Below, one piece after another: positions 43,602-52,205 of a stretch of DNA of 64,000 bases. Source of the DNA: Chthonomonas sp. UBA2362 (GTDB lineage: Bacteria; Armatimonadota; Fimbriimonadia; Fimbriimonadales; Fimbriimonadaceae); assembly GCA_002344135.1 (NCBI GenBank), contig DDTO01000004.1, positions 296,473-360,472 of the forward strand, given 5' to 3'. Position 1 is the first letter of the stretch; each line of letters starts with the position of its first letter. Below the pieces are notes generated by a model. It was not told where the DNA came from, did not search any database, and saw nothing but the letters and a program-made list of their open reading frames with translations. The translations under genes were made by a program, and so were the position numbers.

Positions 43602-46010
43602 TTACCTGGAGGCAACACCGGACTCGGGTACGCCTTCGTAGGCTGCAAAAGCGCTCTCGACCTCGTCCGTGGATAGCGAAGAGTGATCGGCTCGTTCGAC
43701 GTAAAACGCAGCCGCTCCTTGGCCTGCCCATTGCCCCACTCGCGCGGCGAGGATGTTCCATCCGCGGGCGGTGATCATTCGGCTCAGCCGGTATGCCATG
43801 CCTCGCCCTCGGGGCGCGCGAACCTCTAGAATGCCGGGCGAACCGGGATGGAATGAGTACTGCAGCAGGCGTTGTTCCCTTGTGGCCTCCTTCCCAGCGT
43901 GGGAGAGCACCTCTTCCACGGATCGAGTTCCGGAAAGGACGTCCTGGAGGGTTTCCACGAGGGCTGCGGCTGTGGCAACGGGCAGCCGTTTCCCGGCGAA
44001 GCTGACGGTGAAGACGTCGAGCGCAATGGCATCGGCGCCGATGGTCGTGCATGCTCGAAGGGCAAGAGGGGAGACATCGAGGGCATAGAACACACCGAGC
44101 ACCCTGCTCAGCAGGCCGGGTGCGTCACGACAGCAGATTGTGATTTGGGTCGCGTCGAGGTCGTCCCGATGTTCTGCCTCGACAATCATCTCTCCGGCTC
44201 TCGCTCGTCGAGCGAACTCGAAGTGGTCGTGAATCCGATCTGCGGATGTCCCGAGCAGATAGTGAGCCGGGAGGCTATCGACGAACTCGGTGAGGTCATG
44301 CTCGGGAACGTCGAGGCGCTCGAGCCGCTTCCTCGCCCGATGGCGAAAGATCCTGGGGTCGAGATCGGAACTGGAGTCGCCTGCCAGCACGGATAAGGTC
44401 TGCGTGTACAGATCACCGAGAAAGGCTTCCTGCGCCGGAGTCCACGCTCCCTCTCCCACCGATCGAATGTCCGCCCATGTCAACAGGGTCAGCAGGTCCA
44501 GTTTCTCGCGCGAGCCGACCAGTTCGGCAAATTCCCTAACAGTGTCGGGGTGGTGGACGTCGCGCATGCGGATGACGCGCGCCATCTCGAGATGGTGGCG
44601 CACGAGCCAGGTCAGCAGCAACGCACTCGATTCACCGAGGCCCCATCGCTGGGCGACTCCCTCGGCAATCTCGGACCCGGATTCGCTGTGCGGCCGCCCG
44701 GTCACCGCCTTGCCGACGTCGTGGAGAAGCAGGGCAAGCACTAAGATTCCGGGGTTGGGCAAGGTGCTCAAGACCTGCGCGACGAGCGTCGCCGATCCTT
44801 GCAAAGCATCGATCTCGCGAACGGTCCGGAGGGTGTGCTCGAAGACCGTGTAGGTGTGGGCGCTGTCGTTCGGCATTAGCGTTCGACAGCGCTCCAGTTC
44901 CGGCAGCAAAGCCTTGAGGAGACCGGAGCGATCCAGGTTTCGGACGACCGATTCTCCTCCGGCCAGTGCGGCCACGACGCGTGGCCCGTCGACCTCGGGT
45001 CGAGTGGATGCGGCGATGTCGGACACTCGGATACCGAGCCGAGTTGCCAGCGCGATGCCCACCGCGGCCTCCCCGGCCTGCGCTGTGGCTTCGATCCTGG
45101 CTTCACCGCGCAGCGCGACGACGCCAGGGCAGAGTTCGAAGCGGGCATCATGAAGTCGCTCGAGCGCGCGCTGGTACTGCTCGTAATTGTCGACCAGGCT
45201 CTCCGCCAGCTTCGCGCCACTGATGAGGGGGTCGGTCTTGGTTAAATCGGCGATCTCGGCCTGCCTCTGCCGCGTCAGGCGGTCGTTGGCCCTACCGGAA
45301 ACAAAGTGCAGGAGGTTCCTCGCTTGGACCACGTGATCGTAAGCGGAGCTCGGCCGCGCGGCCCGTTCGCCGATCGCCTGCCGAACCCAGTTCGCGCATT
45401 GGAAGCACCGCATTCCGCCCGCCCCTTCCTTGAGTTGGGGTTCGACGACGAGCGGAGTGTCGTGGTGGCGGACAAACTGACGTTGCCGCTCCTCGATTTT
45501 CGCAATCAGGAACTCGCCTACCGGGAATGTCGACCAGTACTCGCTCATGAGCGCCTCGAACGGCTGATGGGCGCCGGCAACCACCCGCGCATCGAGAAGG
45601 GCGGTTCGGCTGTCGGCATCCAATCCCGGGGCATCGGCGATAAGGCGATAGGAGTAAGCGACGCTCAGTCCCATCGAGCGGAGGGCGGCGTCCAGCGCTC
45701 GCGAAAAGGCGCGAACCAGATCGTCGGCCCGGGCATCGGCCTCGTCGGCCGGGATAAGAGTGAGGTCGAGGTCTGAGAATGGCGAGAGTTCGGCCCGCCC
45801 ATACCCACCGGTCGCCACTACGGCCACGCGGTCGTCCTCCCCGACGCGGAAGGTTTCGTAAAGGCTCAGAACCAGCCGGTCCACGAGCGCGGTGTGTCGA
45901 GCCGCCCAGTCGAGTCCGGAGCCGGAGGCGGAAGCATCCTCCAGTTCAGCCAGCAGCCGAACCCGCTGCTCGGCCAGTTTCGTCACGAATTCGGGTAGCG
46001 CCGTTGTCAT
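43602..46010 (-). CDS. glnD: PII uridylyltransferase / uridylyl-removing enzyme
   Basis: GlnD senses glutamine and uridylylates or de-uridylylates PII proteins to control nitrogen metabolism. The 802 residues contain the nucleotidyltransferase motif GGYGRAELSPFSDLD (about residue 67). The HD domain shows HTLRTV, LLLHDVGKAV and RHHLE. Two C-terminal ACT domains follow (ITICCRDAPGLLSRVLGVFY, LEVRAPRGRGMAYRLSRMI). It is the last gene of an overlapping four-gene cluster headed by an ECF sigma factor, an unusual context. No glnB or amtB is in the window. Confidence 0.93.
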   Translation of the reverse strand: MTTALPEFVTKLAEQRVRLLAELEDASASGSGLDWAARHTALVDRLVLSLYETFRVGEDDRVAVVATGGYGRAELSPFSDLDLTLIPADEADARADDLVRAFSRALDAALRSMGLSVAYSYRLIADAPGLDADSRTALLDARVVAGAHQPFEALMSEYWSTFPVGEFLIAKIEERQRQFVRHHDTPLVVEPQLKEGAGGMRCFQCANWVRQAIGERAARPSSAYDHVVQARNLLHFVSGRANDRLTRQRQAEIADLTKTDPLISGAKLAESLVDNYEQYQRALERLHDARFELCPGVVALRGEARIEATAQAGEAAVGIALATRLGIRVSDIAASTRPEVDGPRVVAALAGGESVVRNLDRSGLLKALLPELERCRTLMPNDSAHTYTVFEHTLRTVREIDALQGSATLVAQVLSTLPNPGILVLALLLHDVGKAVTGRPHSESGSEIAEGVAQRWGLGESSALLLTWLVRHHLEMARVIRMRDVHHPDTVREFAELVGSREKLDLLTLLTWADIRSVGEGAWTPAQEAFLGDLYTQTLSVLAGDSSSDLDPRIFRHRARKRLERLDVPEHDLTEFVDSLPAHYLLGTSADRIHDHFEFARRARAGEMIVEAEHRDDLDATQITICCRDAPGLLSRVLGVFYALDVSPLALRACTTIGADAIALDVFTVSFAGKRLPVATAAALVETLQDVLSGTRSVEEVLSHAGKEATREQRLLQYSFHPGSPGILEVRAPRGRGMAYRLSRMITARGWNILAARVGQWAGQGAAAFYVERADHSSLSTDEVESAFAAYEGVPESGVASR

Positions 46011-47569
46011 TGGTCGAAGGTCGTGTTTTGGCTATAGAGCGGCTCATTCTGCGCGAGCTGAGAGAGTTCCCCTTCGAGGCCGCTGTCGGCGGTGATGGCG
46101 ATCGGCCCGGCGATCATGGCGATCGCTACGGAGGCGACAAGTATGCCAATGCCGAACTCGCGCAGGGCGAACCCGGCGAGGCGAGGCGGCGCGAAGCGCT
46201 GCACGATCCCCCACGCCGGAGCGGTCAACAGAACCATGCCGAAGAGAATGCCCGAGAGACCGAGTACAAGGGTCGAGCCTGTGCCGTATTCGCGCGGAAC
46301 GCCGAGTAGCGGGAGCAGTCGCGCGCCCGGAGCCCCGAGGCCCAAAAAGAACCAGCCCAGGAGCGCAGCCAATGCTGCTCCCAATACGAGCAGTGTAAAC
46401 CGGAACAGCGGACCGAGATCACTCGGCACGATCTTTCGCGTGTGCTCAGGTGCGAACGCGAAGAACGTGAGGCAAAGGACGGCCCAAAGGGAAGGGAAGA
46501 CGAGTTCGGTGCCCAGATACGTCAGGATCGCCAGCACCAAGCCGACGACCGGTGCTACGGGACTCGAGAAGACCACCTGGAGCCTCGGCGAACGCTCGAT
46601 CGACCAACCCAGAGTCGCGATCAGCGCCCCGAATACAGCCAGCAGAAGGGCGATGCCGGCCGCACTCGCCGTGAGCATCGCGATCCAGGCAAGCCGATGC
46701 GCTCGCCGAGGTGCCTCCTCGGGCCGGACAAGAGCAACCCAGGCGTCGTTGTCGCGAAATCCGACGTCCACGCGATTAGCCTCTTCGGGACGTCCCTCTT
46801 CGCGAAATCGATTACTGAGCGCCTGCCTGGCCAGGAGGAGCTTCTTCTGCGAGACCTCGATCGCCAGTTTTGCCGGGTAGCTCGCGAGTTCGACCATCTC
46901 GACCCCGAGTTGGCCGGTCAGGTTGGACCGGGCACCGTCGCGAATGTGGACGCCGTTGAGAAGGGTCGCATATCTCGTCTCCAGTCCGGCCGCCGATTCC
47001 ACCGGCGAGCGATCGCGAATCGCCCGCGCATGACGAAGCAGCAGCATCGGGATGGCGTTCGATCGGCGCTGATACAAGTAAGCCCATTGCCACGCCAGCG
47101 CGGCGCCGCTCTCCGCCCGTAGGCCCTCCGCCACTTTCATCAGCCGTGCCGTCTGATAGTCGTCCCATCGTGCGGCACGCGAGGCGGCGATCCAGGAATC
47201 GTCGGATAGAGCGGTCTGCCGGAGTCGCGCCAAGAAGTAGGAGTTCATCTGGAACCAAAATGCGTTGTCGGGGTCCTTGCGCTGCCATGAGGTGGCGATC
47301 CGGCTCAAACGGCGGAAGTCTTCATCCGTGAGCTTTTCGTTCCGAAGTTCAGCCTCCGCGGCGACCAGAAGGACGTATGCAGCCTCCTCGAGGGAAGCCG
47401 GTTCCTTGACGAAAGTGACTCCTTCTGGCAACAGGTCGGTGGTGGCCAGCCAGCGTGAGTCCCCGAGGCGCAGATACCCTGCGAAAAACGGCCGCGAGGC
47501 CGGATGGAGCATCAAGACGAGGAGCGAGCCCAGGGCGACGCCGATGAGCGCCCTACGCCACGGGCTCAT
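46007..47569 (-). CDS. Multi-pass membrane protein of unknown function
   Basis: This 520-residue membrane protein has an N-terminal helix (RRALIGVALGSLLVLML). A soluble, TPR-like region of about 250 residues follows (LVAAEAELRNEKLTDEDFRR, WQRKDPDNAFWFQMNSYFLA). At least six hydrophobic helices fill the C-terminal half (AWIAMLTASAAGIALLLAVFG, VVGLVLAILTYLG, FTLLVLGAALAALLGWFFLG). Both ends overlap neighbours by ATGA, between the anti-sigma gene and glnD. I do not recognise the family; context suggests an envelope-sensing partner of the sigma system. Confidence 0.75.
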   Translation of the reverse strand: MSPWRRALIGVALGSLLVLMLHPASRPFFAGYLRLGDSRWLATTDLLPEGVTFVKEPASLEEAAYVLLVAAEAELRNEKLTDEDFRRLSRIATSWQRKDPDNAFWFQMNSYFLARLRQTALSDDSWIAASRAARWDDYQTARLMKVAEGLRAESGAALAWQWAYLYQRRSNAIPMLLLRHARAIRDRSPVESAAGLETRYATLLNGVHIRDGARSNLTGQLGVEMVELASYPAKLAIEVSQKKLLLARQALSNRFREEGRPEEANRVDVGFRDNDAWVALVRPEEAPRRAHRLAWIAMLTASAAGIALLLAVFGALIATLGWSIERSPRLQVVFSSPVAPVVGLVLAILTYLGTELVFPSLWAVLCLTFFAFAPEHTRKIVPSDLGPLFRFTLLVLGAALAALLGWFFLGLGAPGARLLPLLGVPREYGTGSTLVLGLSGILFGMVLLTAPAWGIVQRFAPPRLAGFALREFGIGILVASVAIAMIAGPIAITADSGLEGELSQLAQNEPLYSQNTTFDQ

Positions 47570-48012
47570 CGAGGAGCGATCGGCTCTCCGGGGTTGGGCA
47601 GGCTCGGAAACACGGGCTTGGGCGGATCTAATCGTCGTGCCTCATTGCCGGTGACGTCGATCGGCGGCATCGTCGAGGAGCGACCGACCAGTTGGAACAT
47701 CGCAAGGAGCGCGATCGCGGCGACCAGCGCGCCGCAGATCGCGGGAGACCAATAAGCGGCGGTGTCCTTGACGCTCTGGACTCGCCATCGTCGAATGACG
47801 CGATGCTCGAATCGCTCGGGCGCCGCGGGGTCTTCGTCCAGGCCGAGGCCGCGCAGCATCGCGAACCCCTCATCGTGAAGTGACTCTTCCGCAACGCATT
47901 CGGGATGGTCGGCGCGATAGCGGTCTAAGAATGCCTCTTCGCGCTCGGTCAAGACTCGATCCTGCCGCTCGTTGAGAAGAGCAACGTATTTTCGCCGGCC
48001 GAAGAGGCTCAC
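47566..48012 (-). CDS. Putative anti-sigma factor, single membrane segment
   Basis: The 148-residue protein has a soluble N-terminus (VSLFGRRKYVALLNERQD, LTEREEAFLDRYRADHP), one membrane segment (ICGALVAAIALLAMFQLVG) near residue 105 and a Pro-rich outer tail. I chose the GTG at 48012 because it overlaps the sigma stop (GTGA); the frame runs on upstream through the sigma gene without meaning. The zinc-binding His-x3-Cys-x2-Cys motif of ZAS anti-sigmas is absent. Position and topology, not sequence similarity, support the call. Confidence 0.68.
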   Translation of the reverse strand: MSLFGRRKYVALLNERQDRVLTEREEAFLDRYRADHPECVAEESLHDEGFAMLRGLGLDEDPAAPERFEHRVIRRWRVQSVKDTAAYWSPAICGALVAAIALLAMFQLVGRSSTMPPIDVTGNEARRLDPPKPVFPSLPNPGEPIAPR

Positions 48013-48569
48013 GCCGTTTCCCTCGTGGCGTCGATCCAGAGTTTGCGGAATCGCTCGCGAGCGGTATGCAACCGAGAACGCACCGTTCCGAGCGGAACGT
48101 GCATCATCTCGGCGATCTCTTCGTAGCTGAACTGCTCGATCTCGCGAAGGACGAGCGTGGCGCGTAGGTCGGGGGGCATTTGTCCGAGAAGTTTCTGGAT
48201 CACCAACCGGTTTTCGACTCGAGCGCCCTGCGATTCTTCGACGGAGTCGAATTCGGCAGGCTCGATCCTTCGCGAACGCAACCGGTCCATGCACAGGCGG
48301 ACGCAGATGCGATAGAGATAGCCACTGAAGGCTCGATCGTCCCGAAGTCGGTGAAGCTCGCGGAACGCTTTGAGGAAGGATTCCTGCGCCACGTCCTCGG
48401 CCTCGTGCCGATCGCGGAGGATGTTCGCGGCCGTTCGGATGATCCGGGCGCGATGGCGCGCGATCACCATGGCGAGCGCCGCCTCGTCGCCCTGTCGGCA
48501 ACGCTGCAACCAATGAAGCTCCTCGACAAGGGCTTCGTTCGGCAGGTGAGTGGTCAGAACTGCGTCCAT
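48009..48569 (-). CDS. ECF-type RNA polymerase sigma factor
   Basis: The 186-residue sigma factor has region 2 (RIIRTAANILRDRHEAEDVA, AFSGYLYRICVRLCMDRL) and region 4 (LLGQMPPDLRATLVLREIEQ, FSYEEIAEMMHVPLGTVRSR), in the usual ECF length. It directs RNA polymerase to a special promoter set, probably when released by the membrane protein encoded next. TATGAT (complement of 48581-48586) may be its own -10, only 11 bases before the ATG. It heads the overlapping operon sigma, anti-sigma, membrane protein, glnD. Confidence 0.93.
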   Translation of the reverse strand: MDAVLTTHLPNEALVEELHWLQRCRQGDEAALAMVIARHRARIIRTAANILRDRHEAEDVAQESFLKAFRELHRLRDDRAFSGYLYRICVRLCMDRLRSRRIEPAEFDSVEESQGARVENRLVIQKLLGQMPPDLRATLVLREIEQFSYEEIAEMMHVPLGTVRSRLHTARERFRKLWIDATRETA

Positions 48570-48668
48570 CGCGTACCTCTATCATAACACGACGACGACG
48601 CAACCGAGTTGGTTCGCGAGAGAAAACCGCGATTTTCGCGGCGAGTACCCCGGCCAGAGAGCGCGATG

Positions 48669-49295
48669 CTATGAAGTGCGCCGGTGGCGAGTGAGCAGCG
48701 TTGCGGCGAAGACAATAATCCAGAACATATAGGCCCCCATGCCGATACGTTCGTAGATGCCAATCGTGGGAGTCGGCAGGTTTTTCTGCATGTCGGGGGA
48801 TTGGGTGCCGGTTAGGACGCCGAAGAAGATCGTTGCGACCGCCATTGCGGCTGTAAAGATGCAGAAGGTCGCACGCTTAGCGTCGACTGCCGCAAGTATC
48901 ATGACGGCGAACGACGCCATGCCCCAGAAGATCGTGAATGCAATGTGGAGCATATCGGTCGCCGTGCCGCCGCCCGCGGCGAGAACTTCGCGCTGGTGCA
49001 TCGGCGGCCAAAACGCACCGACCACCGCGCTTGCGATGAGGATCCAGCCGGCCCATGCTAGCGCTCTGCTGCGCATTCGCAGCACTCCCCAGCCAAACGC
49101 GCCCATGAGGAATCCGTAGGGCGCACAAAGCCAAGCCCAAAGCTCCCGCGTCGGCGCGTCGATGGCGGAGAGTTCGCTCACCGTCTGCGATTGCCAGTCA
49201 TAGCTCGCGTCCTGCAAAGGCACGATGACGTTGACCGCCGCATACCAGAGCGACGCCACGATGCCGGCATAAAGCAGGGCCGCCGTCAGCTTCAT
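48669..49295 (-). CDS. DUF998-like membrane protein
   Basis: The 208-residue protein has about six membrane helices (LLYAGIVASLWYAAVNVIV, WAWLCAPYGFLMGAFGWGVL, ALAWAGWILIASAVVGAFWP, IAFTIFWGMASFAVMILAA, FTAAMAVATIFFGVLTG, GAYMFWIIVFAATLLT). The motif DWQSQTVSELSAIDAPTRELW after helix 1 is typical of DUF998 proteins. Function is unknown. Its start overlaps the 3' end of the thermonuclease-like gene by 98 bases in another frame. Confidence 0.78.
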   Translation of the reverse strand: MKLTAALLYAGIVASLWYAAVNVIVPLQDASYDWQSQTVSELSAIDAPTRELWAWLCAPYGFLMGAFGWGVLRMRSRALAWAGWILIASAVVGAFWPPMHQREVLAAGGGTATDMLHIAFTIFWGMASFAVMILAAVDAKRATFCIFTAAMAVATIFFGVLTGTQSPDMQKNLPTPTIGIYERIGMGAYMFWIIVFAATLLTRHRRTS

Positions 49296-50013
49296 CTATT
49301 GGGAATGATCCCACGTTTGGGGCGTCCCAGTCGTTGGCGATGGTCATGAACGCGCCGTGTCGAAGATCCCGCCGGAGGGAAGTGAGCGCAGCGGATCGGG
49401 AAGGTAGCACCACCTGGCCGCCCATGCGGTGAACATCAAAGTACATGTTCAATCCATTAGCTAGCGCATAGCCCGTCGTTGACTCCGGCTGCGCGGTCTC
49501 CCAGATGCCAAGCTTCTTTTCCTTGGCCTCGCTTTCGGCGAGTTCAAGCTCCTTTTCATGGTGTTCAAAGTCGCGGATACCCGAGGGCTTCCAACGACGC
49601 GCGAGCCCTGCAGAAACAAGTGCGGCACTGAGCGAGGTCCGCGAGCCTTCTACCCGTACCCAACCTCCCTTCCCGTAGACGTCTACATGAACGTTGCGGT
49701 CGAGCGCCAGCTTCCTCAGCAGATCCTTGGCGGCTTGGGCATGCTTCTTGTCTTTGCCAAGGTCGATCCCCCAAAGCCGCGCGGTGGCCATCGTGTCCGC
49801 CGGGAAGTCGCGCGATCTCACCTTGATTTGCAGCGTCTTTCCATCGAGGACGCGCACGACCCTACCCGTATAGACAGGATGATGCTGAGCGTGGCCGGGC
49901 AAAGCAAGAGCGAAAACTGCGGCCGTCATCATGGGCGCCATGAGTTCGAAAGCTGTCTTCCGTGCTGTTGAACATAAACCCGAAGCAAGTGCTTGATGGA
50001 TGGGTCGTTTCAT
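49198..50013 (-). CDS. Secreted thermonuclease (SNase)-like protein, degenerate
   Basis: The 271-residue product begins with an N-terminal export signal (MTAAVFALALPGHAQ after a longer leader). An SNase-type OB-fold follows (GRVVRVLDGKTLQIKVRSRD, ARLWGIDLGKDKKHAQAAKD, SLSAALVSAGLARRW, KKLGIWE). The catalytic Glu that normally follows GIDAPE is missing and the DRYGR Arg motif is altered to YGKGGW, so nuclease activity is doubtful. GGAGA before the ATG supports the start at 50013. The last 33 residues lie over the start of the next gene and show no similarity to any fold, hinting at a lost stop codon. Confidence 0.68.
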   Translation of the reverse strand: MKRPIHQALASGLCSTARKTAFELMAPMMTAAVFALALPGHAQHHPVYTGRVVRVLDGKTLQIKVRSRDFPADTMATARLWGIDLGKDKKHAQAAKDLLRKLALDRNVHVDVYGKGGWVRVEGSRTSLSAALVSAGLARRWKPSGIRDFEHHEKELELAESEAKEKKLGIWETAQPESTTGYALANGLNMYFDVHRMGGQVVLPSRSAALTSLRRDLRHGAFMTIANDWDAPNVGSFPIDEADGGPALCRHRGVALVCGGQRHRAFAGREL

Positions 50014-50057
50014 TTTGTCTCCGAACTTAATCCCAAGTCGGGGCTGATTCGTTCAAC

Positions 50058-51146
50058 TCAGTTGGGCACATCGAGCTCCCGGAAGCGGATGACATAAACC
50101 TCCGTCTGCTCCTTCCACTGAACAGTCTCGTAAAGCAGGCCTAATCTCTTAGGGCCAGCCAAGGTTAGGCAAGAGTAGGCAAACGATCCGGGCATGACGA
50201 TCGTTGGTTCGGACCAGGTGACGCCGCCATCCCGGGAGAATCGGAGACCACCGTTTTCACGCTTGCTCGCGTGGTTTGGGTTTGTGAAGGCCAGCAGGTC
50301 GGGAGAGAAAGAAACTCTTAGGATCGAGCCCATACAGACCGGGTCGACGAGCGTCGGCACGGGCTTCATCATGGACCAGGTCTTGCCGCCGTCACGGCTT
50401 GTCCCTTGCAGTCGGAATCGTCCAGCCGCCTGATTGCGCGCATTCATCAGAACGCTACCATCGGCAAGCTCGACGCACTGGACCTCGTTCGGCTGGGTTC
50501 CGGGTTCCCTCGGCGCAGGCGCACCCCGGAGCCAAGTCTTTCCCTCGTCGTCGCTGTAGAAGCCAAACGAGGTCCAGCCGTCCGGCCCCCGCTGGTTGAA
50601 TGGGAAGAGCAAGCGGCCCTTGTGGGAGCCTCGTTGGAGTTCAATCCCGACTCCCGGCCCACTGGCGACGGAACGCAAGTCTGCAGCATTTAGGATCGAA
50701 CTGACGTTGCGAGGCGCGCTCCAAGACTTCCCTTCATCGTCGCTGCACTTCATGAAGGTCAGGCAAGAGGTCTCGGGCGAAGTTCCCGGCTTAACAGAAG
50801 CCTCGTTAAGTCCTACTGGATAACGCTGATAGACCAGCCAGACCCGACCCGAACTTGTGGGCAAAAGACACGGGTTGTTCAGCGCATGGGGCGCATCGCT
50901 GGCCACGACTTGAAGTGCCGTCCAGGTGTTGGACTTCGCTAGACGACGTCGCATGACGAGCGCGTTGGACGCCTGGTCAGAAACGGAAGCCCTGCCTTCG
51001 GCAAAAGCAAGGAGGGTCCCATTTGCAGTGCGGCAGATGGCAGGGATTCGGTAGGTGTCGTAAGGTGCCGATGCGTCGACTCGGCTACCGACGAACAAGT
51101 CCACATCTTGAACCAGCATGAAGGTCAGCGCAGCGACCAGCAACAT
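50058..51146 (-). CDS. Exo-alpha-sialidase (GH33-like)
   Basis: Sialidases remove terminal sialic acids from glycans. The 362-residue protein has a short hydrophobic N-terminus (MLLVAALTFMLVQ). It carries the arginine-triad motif YRIPAI near residue 33. Four Asp-boxes mark a six-bladed propeller (SDDEGKSWSAP, SDDEGKTWLRG, SRDGGKTWSMM, SRDGGVTWSEP). The FAEGRAS segment after YRIP is also typical. It is probably secreted or periplasmic. The exact substrate is not certain, because related BNR-repeat enzymes act on other sugars. Confidence 0.85.
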   Translation of the reverse strand: MLLVAALTFMLVQDVDLFVGSRVDASAPYDTYRIPAICRTANGTLLAFAEGRASVSDQASNALVMRRRLAKSNTWTALQVVASDAPHALNNPCLLPTSSGRVWLVYQRYPVGLNEASVKPGTSPETSCLTFMKCSDDEGKSWSAPRNVSSILNAADLRSVASGPGVGIELQRGSHKGRLLFPFNQRGPDGWTSFGFYSDDEGKTWLRGAPAPREPGTQPNEVQCVELADGSVLMNARNQAAGRFRLQGTSRDGGKTWSMMKPVPTLVDPVCMGSILRVSFSPDLLAFTNPNHASKRENGGLRFSRDGGVTWSEPTIVMPGSFAYSCLTLAGPKRLGLLYETVQWKEQTEVYVIRFRELDVPN

Positions 51147-51189
51147 TATGAAAGTTTACTCGGTTGTCGCGTTTCTCGAACTCAAGCAT

Positions 51190-51783
51190 CTAAGGATCAG
51201 TGGGACAGACGGTCTCCTCGTGTGGCAGTACAGTGAGCACGCGAACGATGAAGTCATGGAACTCCTCCATGAACTGGCGCAGAAAAGCCTCGGTCGAGGG
51301 GTTCGTGACGTTCCCAACGGCGTCGATAAGGTCCGGTGTGAAGGTGATATAGGCTTCGGGAGAGTTCATCTGGGGCGCGTTGAGGAAGCTCAAGACGCTG
51401 CGAAGACTCTGTTGGGCCACCGCGGTGCCAATCGAGCCGGGCGAAGTCCCGATGACGGCCGTCGGCTTCCGGGCGAAGGAGTTCGCGCCTCAGGGTCGGC
51501 TCGCCCAGTCGATCGCGTTCTTCAAGCCGCCGGGGATGGAGCGGTTGTATTCCGGCGTCACGAAGAGAATGGCGTGCGACCTGCTTACGGCATCCTTGAG
51601 GGCCTTCGCTTCGGCAGGAAAGTCGCCGTCGTAGTCGCTGCTGTAGAGGGGGAGATCCTTGATCGGGATCTCCTCGAACTCCAGACCCGCCGGGGCCAGT
51701 TTGATGAGTGCATCTGCTAGCTTCCGGTTGATGGAGGTGGAGGCCAGGCTTCCCACGAAGTAGCCCACTTTATACGTCGCCAT
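51190..51783 (-). pseudogene. NADPH-dependent FMN reductase interrupted by one in-frame TGA
   Basis: The frame encodes a flavodoxin-fold reductase. VGSLASTSINRKLADALI, PEYNRSIPGGLKNAIDWASRP is followed by a TGA at 51490-51492, then in the same frame GANSFARKPTAVIGTSPG and SIGTAVAQQSLRSVLSFLNA to a normal end. Family members read RPYG or RPWG at the stop position, so a single change (for example TGG to TGA) explains it. Without readthrough only 97 residues are made. Other genes here use TGA as a stop, so recoding is not general. The start ATG directly follows the stop of a toxin remnant. Confidence 0.82.
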
Positions 51784-51939
51784 TCATTGGCTCCTTTCCC
51801 GAGATGTACGTCCGATGTTCACTCGCTCAGCCCGAGCTGCCCAACCACCGTTGCGAAACGCATCACTTTCGACGTCAAAGCGCTCGTTCAGGCATGGGAG
51901 GAGCGCAGGCGGGAGGTGCACGTCCAGCCAGATTCTCAT
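51784..51939 (-). pseudogene. DUF5615-type toxin remnant
   Basis: This short frame starts MRIWLDVHLPPALLPCLNERF, matching the N-terminus of DUF5615 (PIN-like) toxins (usual M-K-I-W-L-D-A-Q-L-P-P-A-L). It loses similarity after about 30 residues and ends at a TGA next to the FMN reductase ATG. Intact members have about 110-120 residues. It overlaps the 3' end of the DUF433 remnant in another frame. Confidence 0.6.
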
Positions 51940-52060
51940 GCCACAGGTCCGACACGTCGCTCACCCGGGTGCGCATGCCTCGAATGCAGGGCTTTCCGCC
52001 GCAGGCTGTGGGGTCCGCGGTGATGCGCTTGAGCAGGCGAAGGGCCGTTCGGTCCGACAT
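51875..52060 (-). pseudogene. Truncated DUF433-family antitoxin
   Basis: The frame beginning MSDRTALRLLKRITADPTA continues CGGKPCIRGMRTRVSDV, the typical N-terminal half of a DUF433 antitoxin. The expected EEILxDYPxL half is missing; the frame runs into the start of the DUF5615 toxin remnant. A deletion has apparently fused the two. Any activity is unlikely. Confidence 0.6.
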
Positions 52061-52088
52061 GGTCTCTTGGTTGTAGCCCAGTCCTAGT

Positions 52089-52205
52089 TTATCGCCGAGC
52101 GACATCGACGATGCCGACTGCGCCGACCTACACGTCGAGCTTGAAGGCGAAATTCTGGAACCAGGTCAATCGTTCCTCTTCGCGTAAGGGTAGCCAAGTG
52201 GGCAT
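52089..52205 (-). pseudogene. Gene-start remnant with strong RBS
   Basis: A perfect RBS (AAGGAGGAACAA) precedes an ATG at 52205. The 25-residue frame MPTWLPLREEERLTWFQNFA-FKLDV looks like the start of a larger family with a W-L-P-x-R-E...W-x-x-N-F opening. A TAG at 52128-52130 ends it, and the same frame continues 12 residues (VGAVGIVDVARR) to a TAA at 52089-52091. It looks like a decayed gene start. Confidence 0.45.

Noticed and set aside
51490..51492. TGA read as a sense codon or selenocysteine
   Set aside because: Several solid genes here end in TGA, no SECIS-like hairpin was noticed after the codon and FMN reductases do not use selenocysteine.
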